NCBI GenBank assembly: GCA_005779525.1
Contig: SXIZ01000270.1
Span: forward strand, 1 to 9,645
DNA: 9,645 nt
From: Methylococcaceae bacterium
GTDB lineage: Bacteria > Pseudomonadota > Gammaproteobacteria > Methylococcales > Methylomonadaceae
Direction: 5' to 3'
In this document: piece after piece, positions 6,894-9,645 of the stretch
How positions within the stretch are numbered: the first letter of the stretch is position 1
Layout: each line of letters starts with the position of its first letter
Notes under the pieces: generated by a model
What the model saw: only the letters and a program-made list of their open reading frames with translations
The model's database searches: none
What the model was told of the DNA's origin: nothing
Position numbers and translations under genes: made by a program

Positions 6894-7976
6894 ATGTTAT
6901 TGTATTTGTTTGATTATTTAATGAATTTTGGTGGAGGATTTCGGGTATTTCAATATCTGACGTTTCGTGCAATTTTGGGTGCCTTGACCGCCTTAGTCAT
7001 TTCATTAATGATTGGCCCGTTCATGATCCGCAAGTTAACGCGTAAAAAAATTGGGCAAATGGTGAGAGACTGTGGTCCAGAAACGCATTTTAGCAAAGCT
7101 GGCACCCCAACCATGGGTGGAACTCTAATTTTAATCGCCATCGGTGTCAGCACGATTTTATGGGGCGATCTGAGTAATCGTTACATATTAGTGATTTTAG
7201 CGGTGACCTTAGGCTATGGCGTGATTGGCTTCATGGACGACTATAAAAAAATATCCTTAGGGAATAGTGCAGGTTTGTCCGCGCGTGCCAAGTATTTTTG
7301 GCAGTCTGCTATTGGATTAACGGCCGCCATTTTTCTTTACCAATCAGCCACTGTCCCTGCAGAAACGCAGTTTATTGTGCCTTTTTTCAAGCACGTGATG
7401 TTAAACATGGGCTGGAGCTATATTGTTCTGAGTTACTTTGTCATTGTCGGGACCAGTAACGCCGTAAATTTAACCGATGGCTTAGATGGTTTGGCCATTA
7501 TGCCAACCGTGATGGTAGCGGCAGGCTTAGGCGTTTTTGCCTATTTATCGGGTAATAGCCATTTTGCGCAATATCTGGCGATCCCATACTTACCTAAAGC
7601 GGGTGAGTTGATTGTGTTTTGCTCGGCCATCGTCGGTGCAGGTTTAGGTTTCTTATGGTTTAACACCTATCCAGCCATGGTCTTTATGGGCGATGTGGGT
7701 GCGTTAGCATTGGGTGGCGCACTGGGAGTGTTGGCTGTTTTAGTGCGACAAGAAATTGTGCTCATGATTATGGGCGGGGTCTTTGTGATGGAGACGGTTT
7801 CCGTCATTATCCAAGTTGCGTCCTTTAAATTAACGGGGAAACGTGTTTTTCGCATGGCGCCAATCCACCATCACTTTGAACTCAAAGGTTGGCCGGAACC
7901 GCGGGTGATCGTCAGATTTTGGATTATCACCTTTATTTTAGTGTTGATTGGTTTGGCAACCTTGAAGTTGCGTTGA
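6894..7976 (+). CDS. mraY: Phospho-N-acetylmuramoyl-pentapeptide transferase MraY
   Basis: MraY is a polytopic inner-membrane enzyme that transfers phospho-MurNAc-pentapeptide to undecaprenyl phosphate, making lipid I. At 360 residues it equals E. coli MraY in length and shows about ten hydrophobic segments. Signature motifs are GTPTMGGTLIL (70-80), the acidic pair in FMDDYKK (D115, D116), NLTDGLDGL (192-200), FMGDVGALALGG (264-275, with Asp267) and the histidine motif PIHHHFELKGWPEPR (323-337). These match the known Mg2+ and substrate residues. The start ATG has AGGA at 6882-6885, eight bases upstream. The C-terminus IGLATLKLR is typical of gammaproteobacterial MraY. murD begins 5 bases after its TGA. 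Confidence 0.98.
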   Translation: MLLYLFDYLMNFGGGFRVFQYLTFRAILGALTALVISLMIGPFMIRKLTRKKIGQMVRDCGPETHFSKAGTPTMGGTLILIAIGVSTILWGDLSNRYILVILAVTLGYGVIGFMDDYKKISLGNSAGLSARAKYFWQSAIGLTAAIFLYQSATVPAETQFIVPFFKHVMLNMGWSYIVLSYFVIVGTSNAVNLTDGLDGLAIMPTVMVAAGLGVFAYLSGNSHFAQYLAIPYLPKAGELIVFCSAIVGAGLGFLWFNTYPAMVFMGDVGALALGGALGVLAVLVRQEIVLMIMGGVFVMETVSVIIQVASFKLTGKRVFRMAPIHHHFELKGWPEPRVIVRFWIITFILVLIGLATLKLR

Positions 7977-7981
7977 AGACG

Positions 7982-9409
7982 ATGAATTTCATTGAAACCA
8001 CCGATCTAGACACTAATCCACTGGACAAAGATTTTGACGCGCTTTGTTTAGCGAGGTTAGAGCAGCATTTTGGATTAGATTTTAGCTCTAAAGTGGTGGT
8101 CGTGGGCATTGGAATTACTGGCGTGTCTGTGGCCAGTTATCTGGAAAAATTGGGGCTACATTTTGCGATTGTCGATAGTCGCAGCAAGCCCCCCTTAATG
8201 GCCGACTTTACGGCGCGTTACCCGGAAGTGCCCATTTTCACCGGAGGATTTGACGCGTCAGCGTTTGCCGTCGCCACACATCTGATTGTTAGCCCCGGGG
8301 TGACTTTAAATGAGCCCGCAATTCGTCAGGCCTTAGCGAGAGGTGTCGTTTGCCTAAGCGATATTGATATTTTTGCCTGCGCTGTAGCAGATAAAAATGT
8401 AGTTGCCATCACGGGTTCAAACGGTAAAAGTACTGTGACTACTATGGTTGGCGACATGTTTAAAGCCGCGGGACGCAAAGTGGGCGTAGGCGGAAATTTG
8501 GGCACGCCAGCATTAGACTTGCTCAAGCCCGAACTAGAGAACTATGTGTTAGAACTTTCAAGTTTTCAATTGGAACGCACCACAAAATTAAATGCAAAAG
8601 CGGCAACCGTATTGAATCTGAGTGCCGATCATTTGGATCGACACAATGGTCTTGCTGATTATGCACACCAAAAAGCCACGGTGTTCAATGGCGACGGCGT
8701 TTTGGTGTTGAATGCTGAGGATCCCGTCGTGATGGCTATGCGACAGGGACGTGAGCAGCGTACTTACTTAACCTTTGGGTTAGCGGGTTCGCAGGCGGAC
8801 TTTACCGTGGCCACCATGGATGAGGTTGATTATTTAGTACATCAAGAACAACGCTTAATGTCGGTGAGCGAATTGCCTTTGGAAGGGGGTCATAATGTCG
8901 CTAATGCATTAGCGGCGTTAGCATTGGGGTATGCGGTCGGTTTAGATTATGCCAGTATGTGTAAGGCGTTGAAAAAATTTCAAGGCTTGGCGCATCGCAT
9001 GCAAAAAGTGGGTGTCGTCAAGCAAGTGACCTGGATTAATGATTCTAAAGCAACCAATATCGGGGCGTGTGTTGCGGCTTTGCAAGGGTATATCAAACCT
9101 CTGATTTTAATTGCAGGCGGGGATGCAAAAGGTGCGGACATGCAAGAATTGGTGCCTGCTATTAGAGCTAAAGTTAAAAGTGTGATTTTGATGGGTAAGG
9201 ATGGGCCATTAATTGATGCGGCTCTAGCAGGTTGTGTGCCTACGACGGTGGTAAAAAATATGCAACAAGCGGTGAAAGCGGCTTCTGAATTAGCGGTAGC
9301 GGGTGACACGGTGTTGCTTTCCCCGGCGTGTGCCAGTTTGGATCAATTTAAAGATTATAAAGATAGAGGTAACCAGTTTGCCAAAGCCGTTTTGGAATTA
9401 CCTGCATGA
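7982..9409 (+). CDS. murD: UDP-MurNAc-L-alanine:D-glutamate ligase MurD
   Basis: MurD adds D-glutamate, the second residue of the stem peptide, in the cytoplasm. From ATG 7982 the protein has 475 residues, against 438 in E. coli. Motifs are the UDP-binding loop VVVVGIGITG (38-47), the P-loop AITGSNGKSTVTT (142-154), ELSSFQLE (191-198), HLDRH (217-221), the probable carbamylated K231, GGHNVANALAA (302-312), NDSKATN (353-359) and SPACASLDQF (447-456). The frame is open further upstream, with a TTG at 7889 inside mraY, but starting there would add 31 residues translated from mraY sequence. ATG 7982 sits 5 bases after the mraY stop with a weak GAAGA before it, which fits the tight operon. It leaves an acidic N-terminal extension of about 29 residues compared with E. 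coli, containing no motif I recognise. The TGA overlaps the ftsW ATG (ATGA). Confidence 0.95.
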   Translation: MNFIETTDLDTNPLDKDFDALCLARLEQHFGLDFSSKVVVVGIGITGVSVASYLEKLGLHFAIVDSRSKPPLMADFTARYPEVPIFTGGFDASAFAVATHLIVSPGVTLNEPAIRQALARGVVCLSDIDIFACAVADKNVVAITGSNGKSTVTTMVGDMFKAAGRKVGVGGNLGTPALDLLKPELENYVLELSSFQLERTTKLNAKAATVLNLSADHLDRHNGLADYAHQKATVFNGDGVLVLNAEDPVVMAMRQGREQRTYLTFGLAGSQADFTVATMDEVDYLVHQEQRLMSVSELPLEGGHNVANALAALALGYAVGLDYASMCKALKKFQGLAHRMQKVGVVKQVTWINDSKATNIGACVAALQGYIKPLILIAGGDAKGADMQELVPAIRAKVKSVILMGKDGPLIDAALAGCVPTTVVKNMQQAVKAASELAVAGDTVLLSPACASLDQFKDYKDRGNQFAKAVLELPA

Positions 9410-9645
9410 AACGCTATGTACATCGGCTCCCTTTTCATGTTGATTCGATATTGCTGGTTGTAACCCTGAGCTTGTTGATTTTGGGCTATGTCATGGTGTC
9501 TTCAGCATCGTTACATTTGGGGTTAAAAACTGCGGGTTCAATTTTGCATTATCCCTTGCGGCAACTAATTCATATTGTGCTTGGGCTGTTTTTAGGCTGG
9601 TAGGCATTGAAAGTGCCAATGGAGCGTTGGGAAAAATTTAATACC
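9406..9645 (+). CDS. ftsW: Septal peptidoglycan glycosyltransferase FtsW, N-terminal part, interrupted by an in-frame TAG and cut by the window end
   Basis: FtsW is the SEDS-family lipid II polymerase of the septum, acting in the inner membrane with FtsI. Only the N-terminus is in the window. ATG 9406 overlaps the murD stop (ATGA) with GGA 9 bases upstream. The first 65 codons give a short basic N-terminus, a first membrane segment at about 14-31 followed by VSSAS (31-35), the family's post-TM1 signature, and most of a second segment from about 51. Codon 66 is TAG (9601-9603). Reading on in the same frame gives ALKVPMERWEKFNT to the window end, which aligns without gaps to E. coli FtsW after TM2 (TLRLPMEFWQRYS). 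The stop therefore lies inside a conserved gene. A 65-residue product could not be functional FtsW. If the TAG is real and not decoded, this is a pseudogene; a sequence error is at least as likely. Confidence 0.88.
9601..9603 (+). other. In-frame amber codon inside ftsW
   Basis: The TAG falls at a hydrophobic position near the end of the second membrane segment, where E. coli FtsW has Ile. A single T-to-A change from TTG (Leu), a common codon in this window, would produce it. All eight complete genes upstream stop with TAA (six) or TGA (two), so this is the only in-frame TAG in any gene of the window. Confidence 0.85.

Noticed and set aside
7889..7981. Extended MurD start at TTG 7889, inside mraY
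   Set aside because: It would overlap the conserved 3' end of mraY by 88 bases and add residues unlike any MurD. ATG 7982 gives normal operon spacing.
9406..9603. A complete 65-residue small membrane protein gene
   Set aside because: The sequence is the recognisable N-terminus of FtsW and homology continues in the same frame beyond the TAG, so it is not an independent short gene.
1..9645. Mobile element, CRISPR array, tRNA or phage signature
   Set aside because: No transposase, inverted terminal repeats, regularly spaced repeats or tRNA fold is seen. The window is ordinary core-genome content.

Overview
The window is the 5' half of a division and cell wall (dcw) cluster from a Gram-negative bacterium, preceded by the 3' half of the RNase P RNA gene. 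It suggests a moderate-to-low GC gammaproteobacterium. The protein sequences are close to the E. coli family members as I remember them (MraY 360 aa, FtsI 588 aa, MurF 455 aa). MurE carries the DNPR signature of meso-diaminopimelate-adding enzymes. The rnpB-then-mraZ arrangement is known from several gammaproteobacteria. Genus cannot be told from the sequence alone.

Layout: bases 1-183 are the 3' part of rnpB on the + strand. Bases 184-532 are AT-rich and hold no gene, but include a near-perfect CRP-type palindrome (272-287). A strong sigma70-type promoter (TTGACT-17 bp-TATAGT, 533-561) follows, then three 10-bp-phased GTGG repeats (572-601) that look like the MraZ operator. From 633 to the end there is one compact operon on the + strand: mraZ, rsmH (mraW), ftsL, ftsI, murE, murF, mraY, murD and the start of ftsW. 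After mraZ the genes are spaced +15, 0, 0, -1, -1, +2, +5 and -4 nt, so transcription as one unit and translational coupling are expected. No gene is seen on the - strand.

The genes act together. MraZ represses the operon promoter. RsmH methylates 16S rRNA. FtsL and FtsI belong to the septal division complex, with FtsI as the septal transpeptidase. MurD, MurE and MurF are cytoplasmic ligases that build the UDP-MurNAc-pentapeptide. MraY transfers it to the lipid carrier. FtsW is the septal glycan polymerase partner of FtsI.

The most notable anomaly is an in-frame TAG at 9601-9603 inside ftsW. The reading frame continues past it with clear FtsW-like sequence to the end of the window. It may be a sequencing or assembly error, a nonsense mutation, or a decoded stop. 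The rest is a well-conserved region: I see no new system, only some regulatory and start-site details worth checking.
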